A DNA stretch of 64,000 bases, taken from positions 1 through 64,000 of the forward strand of contig JAKEFB010000034.1 of assembly GCA_022616275.1 (NCBI GenBank), written 5' to 3'. The position numbers were made by a program, and so were the translations under genes. Below are positions 53,201 to 61,839 of this stretch, one piece after another. Each line of letters starts with the position of its first letter. Position 1 is the first letter of the stretch. The notes beneath the pieces are model-generated. The model was not told where the DNA came from. It saw only the letters and a list, made by a program, of their open reading frames with translations, and did not search any database. This DNA is from Chloroflexota bacterium. GTDB lineage: Bacteria > Chloroflexota > Anaerolineae > Promineifilales > Promineifilaceae.

Positions 53201-54423
53201 AAGATGAAAGCCAGGGAGAAAAAAGCCAGCAGAGCAAAAAAGCCAATGATTCCCCGCCGTTCCCGCCACCGCCCGGCCGACCACAGCCCCAGGGCGGCCA
53301 GGAACAGCGGTAAAATGCCCAGGTAAATACCCCCTTCGACGTAATTCTTGATACCCCAGTCGCTGCTATAGGCCCCATGCGGGTTGGTCTGGCCGTAGAA
53401 ATTGGTGGTGAAGGGGGCGCTCCGGCCGGTAAACACGTCCGCGTAGCGGTGGTCGGCCGGGTTGCCAAAAAAGTCAGGCGCGGCCAGGGTCAGGATGCGG
53501 CGGGGCGGAAAGGCCCAACCGCGCACCTCGGCCAGCGTGGCTGCCCCCTCGCGGAAGTTGGCCTGGCCGACCTCGACGAAGGGGATGAACTGCACCCCCC
53601 CCAGCATCAGCCCCACGCCAATCAGCCCTACCAGCCAGGCGACCGGCCGGACGCCACTTGACACTTGATACCTGACACTTGACACTATTCTCCAGACGGC
53701 GTAGGCCCCCATCACTAACAAAGTGTAATAGGTGATTTCGATGTGGCCGGCCAGCACCTGGCCGCCCAGGGCAATGGCTCCCAGGGCGGCCCAGGGCAGG
53801 GTCGCGCCACGGCCGCCATTCGGCTGGGTGGTCAGGCGGATGATCTTCTCCAGGCAGGCCAGCAATAGGGGCAGCCAGACGGCCGCGCCCAGGATCATGG
53901 GGAAGACGGCCGCGCTAACCAGCATAAAGCCGCAACCCTGGTACACCAGCCCGGCTACGGCCGCGCTGGCCCGGCGCAGCCCCAGAACCCGGCCGAAAAA
54001 ATAGGCCAGAGCGCCGGCCAGCCATAACTGGCTGACCGCGTACCAGCCATAGGCCTTGGCCAGCGGCAGGGCCAGGAACAAGAGGGTGAATGGATAATAG
54101 GCTGAGTGCTGGCCGGTGGCCAGGAACGGTGTGCCAGCGAAGAGGTATGGGTTCCACAGCGGAATTTCGCCGTTTTGTAGGCTGTTCCGCAGAAATTGTT
54201 TCCAGGCGTAATTTTCCAGCAGCAGGTCGCTGAGCAGGCTGTTGTGGGGTACGGCAGCGTTAAAATCGGCCGCCGCCGGGGCCCAGGGCTGCCATTGGAA
54301 GAGGTTATCGGCCGGGACCATGGTCCGGCCGCCCAGAGTGACGTTGCCGAACAGCAGCAGCGGCAAAATCAGGTAGCCGGCCAGGATGAGAAACTCTGCC
54401 TGGTATTGTTTGAGTCGGTTCAT
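50239..54423 (-). CDS. YfhO-like membrane protein fused to a polysaccharide flippase
   Basis: A 1394-aa protein. The first ~900 residues look like a YfhO/GT39-type membrane protein: about 12 helices starting [17 protein letters not shown], a soluble domain and a further helix ([14 protein letters not shown]). From about residue 930 the sequence is a Wzx-like flippase with about 12-14 helices ([35 protein letters not shown] and [20 protein letters not shown]). YfhO and flippases are usually separate proteins. I use ATG 54423; a longer frame would overlap the upstream gene. One loop has a repeat-encoded [12 protein letters not shown] insert (about residue 250). Together with its neighbours it should act in lipid-linked glycan assembly. 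Confidence 0.85.
   Translation of the reverse strand: [1394 protein letters not shown]
53657..53692. repeat. CACTTGA 7-bp tandem repeat inside the fusion gene
   Basis: CACTTGACACTTGATACCTG and so on is the same family as 16750-16874. It is read as [13 protein letters not shown], a 7-residue peptide repeat, because three 7-base units equal 21 bases. Confidence 0.85.
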
Positions 54424-54466
54424 GGCCGGGCGCCCGGCGCGCTCGACATTCTCGCGCCGGTTGGTT

Positions 54467-55237
54467 TCAAGCGTCCTGGTGGCCCACCGCCGCATCCGGC
54501 TGGCGCATGGCCGGCGTAAATTTCCGGTAACGCCAGAGGATTTCCCAGGCCCGCAGGGCGGCCTCGATCTTGATGGGGATAGTCAGCTTGGAGTGGCCAA
54601 TGCGCCGGTCCTCAAAGTAGATCGGGATTTCACTGATTTTATACCCTAGCTTTTCGGTGACGTAGGCCATCTCAAACTGGAAACTATAGCCGTTGGAGGT
54701 CAGCATGTCCAGGTTAATGCCGCGCAGGGCGTTGGCCCGCCAGCATTTGAAGCCGGCCGTAGCGTCTTTGACCCTGAGGTTCAAAATGAGGCGGGTATAG
54801 ATGCTATTGGCCCACCAGCTTAACAGGTAGCGGCCGGTCCCCCACCGTTCGTCCAGCTTGCCGCCGGATACGTAGCGTGAGCCGACGACCACGTCCGACT
54901 CACGCAGTTTTTCCAGCATTTCCGGAATGTAGTCGGGCGAGTGGGAAAAGTCGCAGTCCATCTGGATAACGGCGTCAGCGCCGTAAGCGAGGGCCCACTT
55001 AAAGCCGGCAACATAGGCCCGGCCCAGGCCACCTTTGCCGGGGTGGTGGAGGGCATACAACTGGCCCGGCCGCTGGGCCGATAGCTCGTCGGCGATCCGG
55101 CCGGTACCGTCAGGGGAATTGTCGTCTACCACCAGGACGGAAAGTCCAGGGATTTGCAGCGCCCACAATTCAGCCACCAGCACCGGCAGGTTATCGGCCT
55201 CGTTATATGTAGGGACGACGACAACGATTCTCTGCAT
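54467..55237 (-). CDS. Dolichyl/polyprenyl-phosphate mannosyltransferase-like GT2
   Basis: A 256-aa GT2 enzyme. [13 protein letters not shown] (residues 9-21), [16 protein letters not shown] and the metal-binding [16 protein letters not shown] are the polyprenol-phosphate-mannose synthase landmarks. It would load mannose or glucose from a nucleotide sugar onto polyprenyl phosphate, providing the donor that GT39-type neighbours need. It lies just before the YfhO-flippase gene and shares its direction. A terminator of the gene upstream lies nine bases 5' of its start. Confidence 0.92.
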   Translation of the reverse strand: MQRIVVVVPTYNEADNLPVLVAELWALQIPGLSVLVVDDNSPDGTGRIADELSAQRPGQLYALHHPGKGGLGRAYVAGFKWALAYGADAVIQMDCDFSHSPDYIPEMLEKLRESDVVVGSRYVSGGKLDERWGTGRYLLSWWANSIYTRLILNLRVKDATAGFKCWRANALRGINLDMLTSNGYSFQFEMAYVTEKLGYKISEIPIYFEDRRIGHSKLTIPIKIEAALRAWEILWRYRKFTPAMRQPDAAVGHQDA

Positions 55238-55245
55238 ACAAATAA

Positions 55246-55271
55246 AATCAGGGCTAACAATAGCCCTGATT
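55246..55271 (-). terminator. Rho-independent terminator of the response-regulator gene
   Basis: On the minus strand AATCAGGGCTA pairs with TAGCCCTGATT around a 4-base loop, followed by TTTATTTG. Confidence 0.8.
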
Positions 55272-55338
55272 CCGTTTCTCCAATTCCTTTGTCATGTTAG
55301 GTTTTAAGGCCAGGCTGCAACTTGGCCGGGCCAGGCCT

Positions 55339-56190
55339 TTAATTTTCTTTCAATGCTACACGCAGGTCGTCAACCGTGGCAAATTGGCCATTCTTTGACG
55401 ACAGGTTAGTTACCTGCACGCGCAGCCGTTCCGATTCGAGCATCTCGGTGATGTGCGGCCGGTCTACGGCCGGGTAGAAATATTGGATGGAGGGCTGCAA
55501 GCGCAGCACGCAATTGTCGGACAGCTTCTTGCACCGCTCTGGCGTGGTAATTATCACAAAATCTACCGCGTCAATGTGGCCGACAAATTCTTCGTCGGCG
55601 CCGCTGTCCTGCATGGCGTTGGTAATCATCAGGCTGACGGCCCGGGCTACGTCGTCGGCGGCGACAAAACCATATTTATCGCGGAATTTGCTCAGGCCGC
55701 GGATGCCGGCAAAGACCAGTCCCCACTCTGGTTGGGTGAGCATCTGCTCCAGTCGCTCCTGGACCAATCGCCCCTCCGGCAGGCCGGTAACTGCATTTAC
55801 CAGGGTGTGCATCCGCGAGCGGCGCAAGGCGTTGCGGACTCGCAGGCGTAGCTCCTGGATATCAAACGGCTTGGTGATGTAGTCAACTGCTCCCAGCTCC
55901 AGGCCGGCCAGCTTGTCATCACGTTCCCGCTTTTCGGTCAGGAAGATAACGGGGATATGTTGGGCGCGCCGTATCTTGCGAATGCGGCGGCAGACCTCGT
56001 AGCCGTCTATGTCTGGCAGCCTGATGTCCAGCACGGCAATGTCGGGCACGTCGTCTTCAACCGAGCGAACAGCGTCCTCTCCCCAGGCGGCTACCGACAC
56101 TGCATAACCTTGAACTCGGAAGTAAGCGCTTAGCATCTCGGCTAAGTCTACGTCATCTTCAACGATGAGGATTTTCTTCTGCTCGGCCAC
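55339..56190 (-). CDS. Response regulator with degenerate GGDEF-type output domain
   Basis: A 283-aa protein. The receiver domain (residues 1-125) has Asp12-Asp13, phosphoacceptor Asp55 in VLDIRLPD, Thr85 and Lys107 in ITKPF. After it, VNAVTGLPEGRLVQERLEQML resembles the N-terminal part of GGDEF domains, but the catalytic loop reads GHIDAVDFVI instead of GGDEF, so it should not make cyclic di-GMP. Such degenerate outputs often serve as binding modules. The V4R-domain gene lies upstream on the same strand. A terminator follows its stop. Confidence 0.87.
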   Translation of the reverse strand: MAEQKKILIVEDDVDLAEMLSAYFRVQGYAVSVAAWGEDAVRSVEDDVPDIAVLDIRLPDIDGYEVCRRIRKIRRAQHIPVIFLTEKRERDDKLAGLELGAVDYITKPFDIQELRLRVRNALRRSRMHTLVNAVTGLPEGRLVQERLEQMLTQPEWGLVFAGIRGLSKFRDKYGFVAADDVARAVSLMITNAMQDSGADEEFVGHIDAVDFVIITTPERCKKLSDNCVLRLQPSIQYFYPAVDRPHITEMLESERLRVQVTNLSSKNGQFATVDDLRVALKEN

Positions 56191-56298
56191 GCCTTTTCTA
56201 CCTTATTGGCAACTACTTAGCCTCTCAAGCTGTGGCCGGTCCCGGACCGTGCCACCCCAGGCGCGGTCAGGAGGCCGGCCTGAGCTTTACCCCTATTG

Positions 56299-56934
56299 TT
56301 ACTTAATAGGCTCCTTATCAATCTTGAACGTGCAGGCCGGGGCGCCGGCGGCAATGCACTCAAGTTCCTCAACGCGGAACTCAAGGCCGCCGCTAACCCA
56401 GCGTAGCCCTTCTTGCAATAAACCAACGGCGACGTAGCAAATCTGCCGGTCGCTCTCCCGCCCCCAACAGACCGGGCAGCGGTCAATGTAGTAAAGGTGG
56501 TGATCGTCAAACGACTCGACCCGGGTGACCTGATCGCTGAACTGAGAAAAGACGCGGGCCATAGCCGGCAGGCCAATCTTGACCTTGGTCGCCAGAGGAA
56601 GCACCTTGAAGGCCAGGTCGCCAACGCCAGCCAGCGCGCCGAAACCTTTCAAGCCCCGGGCAAAAGTCGCCCGGCCCCCGCGCAACGCCAGCCCACGGCC
56701 GCCACGCGGCCCGTAGATGTCGTCCAGGCCTTTGTTCAGGTTAGAGAAGTCGGAAAAATCAAATTCACGCTCAAGATTATCTGGAGGGAACTCCTGGATG
56801 TATTGCCGCAGACCTGTCAGGTTCAAGAGAGCATTGAGACCATTGCGTCCCATTACCTCTTCCATTGCCTGCAGATAAATGCGGCCGATCTTGTTAGGGT
56901 AATAGTAACCACTCTTGGGAACTATATTTCTCAC
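56299..56934 (-). CDS. V4R-domain protein
   Basis: A 211-aa protein with a C-terminal V4R domain. Family marks are HLYYIDRCPVCWGRESD and the closing EELECIAAGAPACTFKI, in which the two cysteines and CPVC may bind a metal or ligand. V4R domains sense small hydrophobic molecules or act with signalling proteins, and also occur in BchJ-like proteins. The N-terminal half is helical and unassigned. It precedes the response-regulator gene by about 110 bases, which suggests that it is a sensor partner. Confidence 0.83.
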   Translation of the reverse strand: MRNIVPKSGYYYPNKIGRIYLQAMEEVMGRNGLNALLNLTGLRQYIQEFPPDNLEREFDFSDFSNLNKGLDDIYGPRGGRGLALRGGRATFARGLKGFGALAGVGDLAFKVLPLATKVKIGLPAMARVFSQFSDQVTRVESFDDHHLYYIDRCPVCWGRESDRQICYVAVGLLQEGLRWVSGGLEFRVEELECIAAGAPACTFKIDKEPIK

Positions 56935-56971
56935 AATGCCCTCCAGCAGTATCTGTTGGCGTTCGTTGATT

Positions 56972-57000
56972 TAGTCACTTCTGGTAGAAAACAATATAAT
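56972..57000 (+). promoter_or_regulatory. Promoter candidate for the GH1 gene
   Basis: TAGTCA (56972-56977), a 17-base spacer and TATAAT (56995-57000) lie about 205 bases before the GH1 start. The space between holds no gene I can support. Confidence 0.5.
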
Positions 57001-57205
57001 GGCACAGGTCAACCAAGTATAACAGGGGGATTTTATTTACACAAAAGTCAGAACCGTCTTGTCGTATTGCTTGAAGTTTGCTCGCGGAGAAAGTAAGCGA
57101 CCACCTGTCTACACTGCTGCGGTAGATTACCACACGCTCTACCCCTTGTCAAAAGTTTATGTAAATTCTCCGGGCGACCACCCAGGTGAATAGTCATAAA
57201 AGGCT

Positions 57206-58603
57206 ATGCCGATGGCACAGGCAACAATGCATTTTCCACCCGATTTCCTCTGGGGCACGGCCACGGCCGCGCACCAGGTGGAAGGGTATAACCGCAACAA
57301 CGACTGGTGGCAGTGGGAACAGGAGGGCCATATCCTGCACGGCCACCAGTCAGGCGCAGCCTGCAACTGGTGGGAGAACGCCGAAGCCGACCTGGAACGG
57401 GCGGCCGAAATGGGGACCAATGCCCATCGCCTGTCGGTAGAGTGGAGCCGGATCGAGCCGGAACCGAGCGTCTTTGACGACCAGGCCCTAAGCCGTTACC
57501 GAGAGATTCTCCAGGCCATGCATACCCTGGGGATCGAACCGATGGTGACGCTCCATCACTTTACCAACCCGTTGTGGCTGGTGGAAAAAGGGGATTTTGA
57601 CACCGACATCGTCGTAGATTATTTCCAGCGCTACACGGCCAAAGCGGTGGCGGCCCTGGGCGACCTGGTCCCCAAGTGGGTGACGATCAATGAGCCGATG
57701 GTTTACGTCTTGTTCCGCTACCTGGGGGGAGTGTTCCCCGCGCCGCAACGGGCGGGTTGGGACGCTGCCATGCGGGCCGTCCGCCACCTGCTGCGCTGCC
57801 ACGCGGCCGCCTACCAGGCCATCAAGGCGGCCTATCCCGAAGCGCTGGTGGGCGTTGGCAAGCATTTCCGGCCGATTGAGCCGTGGCCGGCCGGCAATCA
57901 GGCCAGCAACCGACTAAACACCTGGTGGGCCAGACGGCTCTCCTGGGTATTTAACGATATATGGATGGAAAGTATGCACACCGGCCGGTTATATTGGCCG
58001 GTGGGGCGGGGGAAAGTGCCGGGGCTGGCCGGCTCGTTCGACTTTACCGGCGTCAATTATTACTCGCGTTCCTACGTTCGCTTTCCGCCCAGGCCCGGCC
58101 GGCTCTATGAAATGGATGCGCTCCCCGGGGCGATTATGAGCGACGCCAACTTCGTCGAATTGTACCCGGCCGGCCTGTTCCGGGTCTTGAAGGGCATGTT
58201 GCGCTACAAGAAGCCGATTTATATTACTGAGAACGGACTGCCGGACCAGAACGATACACTCCGGCCGCGCTACCTGCTGACCCACCTGCGCGAGGTGTGG
58301 CGGGCGATTAACTTTGCCTACCCGGTGATGGGCTACTACCACTGGAGCCTGGTAGACAACTTTGAGTGGGACCGGGGCTGGACGCAGCGTTTTGGCCTGA
58401 TTGAGATGGACCCGGAAACCCAGGAGCGCCGGCCGCGGCCGAGCGCCCAGTTGTACAGCGAAATTTGCCACAGCCGCAGCATCAGCAGCGACATGGCTGC
58501 CCGTTACGCCCCGGTGTTGCTGGAGACGATGTTCCCGGGCCGGCCGCCAGACCAGACAGCCCCAGTCCAAAATAACAACAATGCTGAGCTAAGATCGGCT
58601 TAA
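57206..58603 (+). CDS. GH1 family beta-glucosidase-like enzyme
   Basis: A 465-aa single-domain glycoside hydrolase family 1 enzyme. The N-terminal signature is FLWGTATAAHQVEG. Catalytic acid/base Glu163 lies in TINEP and nucleophile Glu342 in ITENG. WSLVDNFEW is also present. GH1 enzymes cleave terminal beta-glucosyl or beta-galactosyl residues; no signal peptide is seen, so it acts inside the cell. It could finish breakdown of glucan oligosaccharides released by the GH16 enzyme and taken up by the importer 50 kb away, but this is inference. Several ATG codons sit close together at the start. Confidence 0.92.
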   Translation: MPMAQATMHFPPDFLWGTATAAHQVEGYNRNNDWWQWEQEGHILHGHQSGAACNWWENAEADLERAAEMGTNAHRLSVEWSRIEPEPSVFDDQALSRYREILQAMHTLGIEPMVTLHHFTNPLWLVEKGDFDTDIVVDYFQRYTAKAVAALGDLVPKWVTINEPMVYVLFRYLGGVFPAPQRAGWDAAMRAVRHLLRCHAAAYQAIKAAYPEALVGVGKHFRPIEPWPAGNQASNRLNTWWARRLSWVFNDIWMESMHTGRLYWPVGRGKVPGLAGSFDFTGVNYYSRSYVRFPPRPGRLYEMDALPGAIMSDANFVELYPAGLFRVLKGMLRYKKPIYITENGLPDQNDTLRPRYLLTHLREVWRAINFAYPVMGYYHWSLVDNFEWDRGWTQRFGLIEMDPETQERRPRPSAQLYSEICHSRSISSDMAARYAPVLLETMFPGRPPDQTAPVQNNNNAELRSA

Positions 58604-58626
58604 GAGAAGAGAAATTCCGCACAGAA

Positions 58627-60870
58627 TTACTTGATGCGTGTTCTACTTTGCATTGCGCAACCCTGACAGGGAGTGAGGAGTGTTGGAAAGAAAAGAGCGC
58701 GACGCAAGTCGCGCTCAGTAGATAGAGGCGGAGAGGGCGTTACAATATGGGCTGCAAGCACGCCCCAGTGTGGGAGCAGGTAGAGGGTACGGCCGGTGAC
58801 GCGCCGTCCCAGTTCTTTGGACAGCTTCACGCGCTGCGCCTCGCCGCCGGAAAGTGTGGTGGCTGGCTGGCCGAGCTGCAAATAACCCAATCCGACATCA
58901 ACCATCACTTGCAGGCGAGACGCGGCAGCAGGGACATCCTTGAAAAGCGCTAACGCTTCCTCGATAGTCAGCTCAAGCACCTGAGCAATATCTTGATCGC
59001 GGTATTTAACCGCCAGCGTTTCCGGCTTGAAGCGGCGACCTCGGCAGGCCGGGCAGGTTACTTCCACATCGGGCAGGAAGTGCATTTTCACCGTCAATGT
59101 TCCCGCTCCCTGGCAGCGTTCGCAGCGCCCGCCAGGCACATTGAACGAGAAATGGCGGGCCGCCATCTTGCGCCGGCGCGCATCGGGTGTTGCGGCGAAG
59201 GCTTCACGGATAGCGGTGAAAGTGTCGGAGTAGGTGGCGGCATTGGAGCGCGGAATACGTCTGATGTGCTCCTGGTTGATAGTGATGATTTTGTCGAAGT
59301 TTTCCCAGCCCTCAATCGTCTCATGCAAGCCGGGCATCTCGCTTGCTCCGTAGAAGTGCTGGCGGCCTGCTTTGTCAAGAATGTCGAAGACCAGCGAAGA
59401 TTTCCCTGATCCCGATACCCCCGTCACCGCCACCAGCAGGCCCAGCGGCAGGTGTACTGTGACGTTTTGGAGGTTGTGTTCACGAGCGCCATGGATCGTG
59501 AGCGTTTTCCCGTTGGGCGTTCGGCGCTGGTGTGGCAGGGGTATACTCATCCGGCCAGCAAGAAAGGCGCCGGTAAGCGTAACCGGCATTTGAGCGATTT
59601 CGGCAGGTGTCCCAGTGGCGACAATCTGCCCGCCCTGTTTCCCGGCTCCGGGGCCAAAATCCACCACGTAATCCGCAGCGCCGATCAATTCAAGATCGTG
59701 TTCAACAACGAGAATGGTATTACCCAGGTCACGCAGGCGGCGCAAAAAGCCAATCAAGCGGTGGGTATCGCGTGTGTGCAAGCCAATCGTCGGCTCATCG
59801 AAAACATACAGCACCCCACTCAGACCCGATCCGAGCAGAGAGGCCATCCGCAGCCGCTGCGCTTCCCCGGCGGACAGCGTTGGTGAGGCCCGGTCAAGCG
59901 TCAGGTAGTCCACACCAACCTCGATCACACGCCTGACCCGCTCTTGCAGATCGTCCAGAATGGGTCTGGCGATGATCATCTCCTCGTCATTCAATGCAGT
60001 GGGCAGTTTGTCCAGCCAGTCCGCCAGATCATTTAACGGCCGTTGTGAGATCGCGATGATGGTCCGCCCCGCCACCGTCACCGCGCGGCTTTCGGCCCGC
60101 AGGCGTGTTCCGCCGCAGTCGGGGCAGGTTTGCTTCACGAGGAACTCGTCAAGTTTCTGGAGGTAGTCTGCATCGTGAATGTGCTCAGCGTAGCGGCGCA
60201 GCAGGGTACTGGCAATGCCCTCAAAACGGCCCTGACGGACGGTGGTGGGTGGCTCAATCTGCGGAAAATGCTGCCGGAACTGCGGACTATCCACACCGAA
60301 AAAGAGCAGGTCGCGCTGGACTGGCGTATAGTCCTTGACAGGCAGCGCCGGATCGAAGTCGAAACCGTAACGAAGTCCAGCCGTTCGCAGGGTTTCTGTG
60401 TGGCGCCGTATGGTGTAGGGGTCCCACCCGTAAACGGCCCCATCTACAATGCTCATTTCTTCATTCACGAGGCGCTTCAGGTTGGCACGGTGAACCGTGC
60501 CCAAGCCGGTACAGGTTGGGCAAGCGCCCGCCGGTTTGTTGAACGAAAAGTTTGCCATGCCGATCTCTGGCATTGACGCACCGCAGTGCGGGCAATGGAC
60601 AGAGGATTCCGTTCCAGGGAAATCGCTGCCGTTGCCACTGGCCCAATCAATGGGAGAGTCATCATATGGCGGTGGAACATCCTTTCCACAAGCAGGACAC
60701 AAACGGTATCCCAGGCGGGCGAAAAGCACACGCAAGTAGGTGTAGATCTCCGTCGCCGTTCCCACCGTCGAGCGCGGGCTGTGATTGGTTAGTTGTTGAT
60801 CGATGCTGATAGAGGGTGATAACCCTGTAATGGAATCGACGGGCGGTTTGGTGAGGCCAAACGTTACCAA
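58627..60870 (-). pseudogene. UvrA2-type excinuclease/ABC protein, truncated at both ends
   Basis: The 747-aa frame matches UvrA2/DrrC-type paralogues (ABC proteins with zinc modules linked to drug resistance). It starts late: the first ATPase Walker A and about 100 residues are missing, and homology begins at PPVDSITGLSPSISIDQ. The first signature reads LSAGEAQR, the second LSGGEAQR, and a single Walker A (GVSGSGKS) is left. It ends early: after GRTLYLL the second Walker B and the H-loop are absent and unrelated residues follow to a stop. A hairpin, GAGCGCGAC/GTCGCGCTC, lies at about 58696-58717 within that tail. A MerR gene lies directly upstream, also cut short, so one deletion probably removed both ends. 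The product cannot hydrolyse ATP at both sites. Confidence 0.85.
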
Positions 60871-61422
60871 TTAGCGCAGATACAGTTTCATTGTACAACC
60901 CTGGTGTGCTCTGGGAGGGTTTCTTAGATGGAGGGAGTTTTGCGGGTCGTCCTGTTTTTGAGGAATGGTGATTAAGCCATTGCGTTCCCAGTTTCGCAGC
61001 ATGTCAATGGAAATGCCGAGCAAGTGCGCCACTTGCCCGATTTGCAGCGGCTGCTCTGTTGCATCGGCGGCCGTGCCTGTGGCCCACCGTTCGAGCAGCA
61101 TCGCCGCCGTTTCCGCCTGCACCCGCTCAGATTGTACGAATGCCAGATGGGCGTAGCTACGCTCCAACGCCCCGCCCCAATCGTCTGCCACCGCACTTTG
61201 GATGATCTGACTCCCGGACAGGCGAATGGCTTTGCTCGGATAGGTGGTTGCGTAAATCATGCGGGCGACACGCAGACAGTCCAGGTGCTTCCGGGTAAAG
61301 AGGCGGTAACCGTTGGGACCGCGCTGCACCGGTGGCAGCAAGCCCCACTCCACGTAACGACGGACGGTGTTTGGGTGAACGCCGACAACCCGGTCGAGAT
61401 CAGAGGTGCGCAAATAGTTCAT
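60871..61422 (-). CDS. MerR-family regulator, C-terminally truncated
   Basis: A 183-aa protein from ATG 61422 (an upstream frame exists, but homology starts here). The N-terminal MerR helix-turn-helix is LRTSDLDRVVGVHPNTVRRYVEWGLLP with a wing in GPNGYRLFTRKHL. A second HTH-like segment (IGQVAHLLGISIDMLRNWERNGLI) near the end stops being homologous after TIPQ, and the next 25 residues are not family-like. MerR-type regulators are often next to UvrA2-type drug-resistance genes. Since that neighbour is broken as well, the pair looks like a degraded cassette. Confidence 0.75.
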   Translation of the reverse strand: MNYLRTSDLDRVVGVHPNTVRRYVEWGLLPPVQRGPNGYRLFTRKHLDCLRVARMIYATTYPSKAIRLSGSQIIQSAVADDWGGALERSYAHLAFVQSERVQAETAAMLLERWATGTAADATEQPLQIGQVAHLLGISIDMLRNWERNGLITIPQKQDDPQNSLHLRNPPRAHQGCTMKLYLR

Positions 61423-61457
61423 CTTAGCCCGGCTTCCTGGATGGGTAGTGTTTTTCC

Positions 61458-61814
61458 CTATGTGTGCTCCATCCACCATTCGGTAAACTCAGTACAGCGG
61501 TCCTGGTTGTCGAGCTTAATCGCCCACAAGTTGCTATAAGCGCGTGGTGGATCGGTGTATTGTGTCCAGCCCCGGACGAACCCGGTATCGCTTGTAACCT
61601 CGAGAATTTGATAGCGAAAGGAAAACGTGCCTGGCTCATCCTGCCGGTTCAACCACTCGTCAACAATCATATCGCGGCCGCGCCACGGTTCGCGGAAGGG
61701 CGCGGTATAGTAGCGGGCATCGCCAGCGAAGAGTTGGCCAATATCCTGGGGGTCGTTTGTATTCCAGGCCCGGATATAACCCTGCATCCATGTTTCAAGC
61801 TGTTGTAAGTTCAT
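61458..61814 (-). CDS. SnoaL-like (NTF2-fold) small protein
   Basis: A 118-aa protein with the NTF2-like fold: WMQGYIRAWNTNDPQDIGQLFAGDARYYTAPF, then WRGRDMIVDEWL and WAIKLDNQDRCTEFTEWW. Such proteins act as isomerases, cyclases or dehydratases, or have no known activity. AAAGGAG lies eight bases before ATG 61814, which fixes the start. It is the downstream neighbour of the aldo/keto reductase gene on the same strand. Confidence 0.85.
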   Translation of the reverse strand: MNLQQLETWMQGYIRAWNTNDPQDIGQLFAGDARYYTAPFREPWRGRDMIVDEWLNRQDEPGTFSFRYQILEVTSDTGFVRGWTQYTDPPRAYSNLWAIKLDNQDRCTEFTEWWMEHT

Positions 61815-61839
61815 CACTAACTCCTTTGGCCTATTTGCG

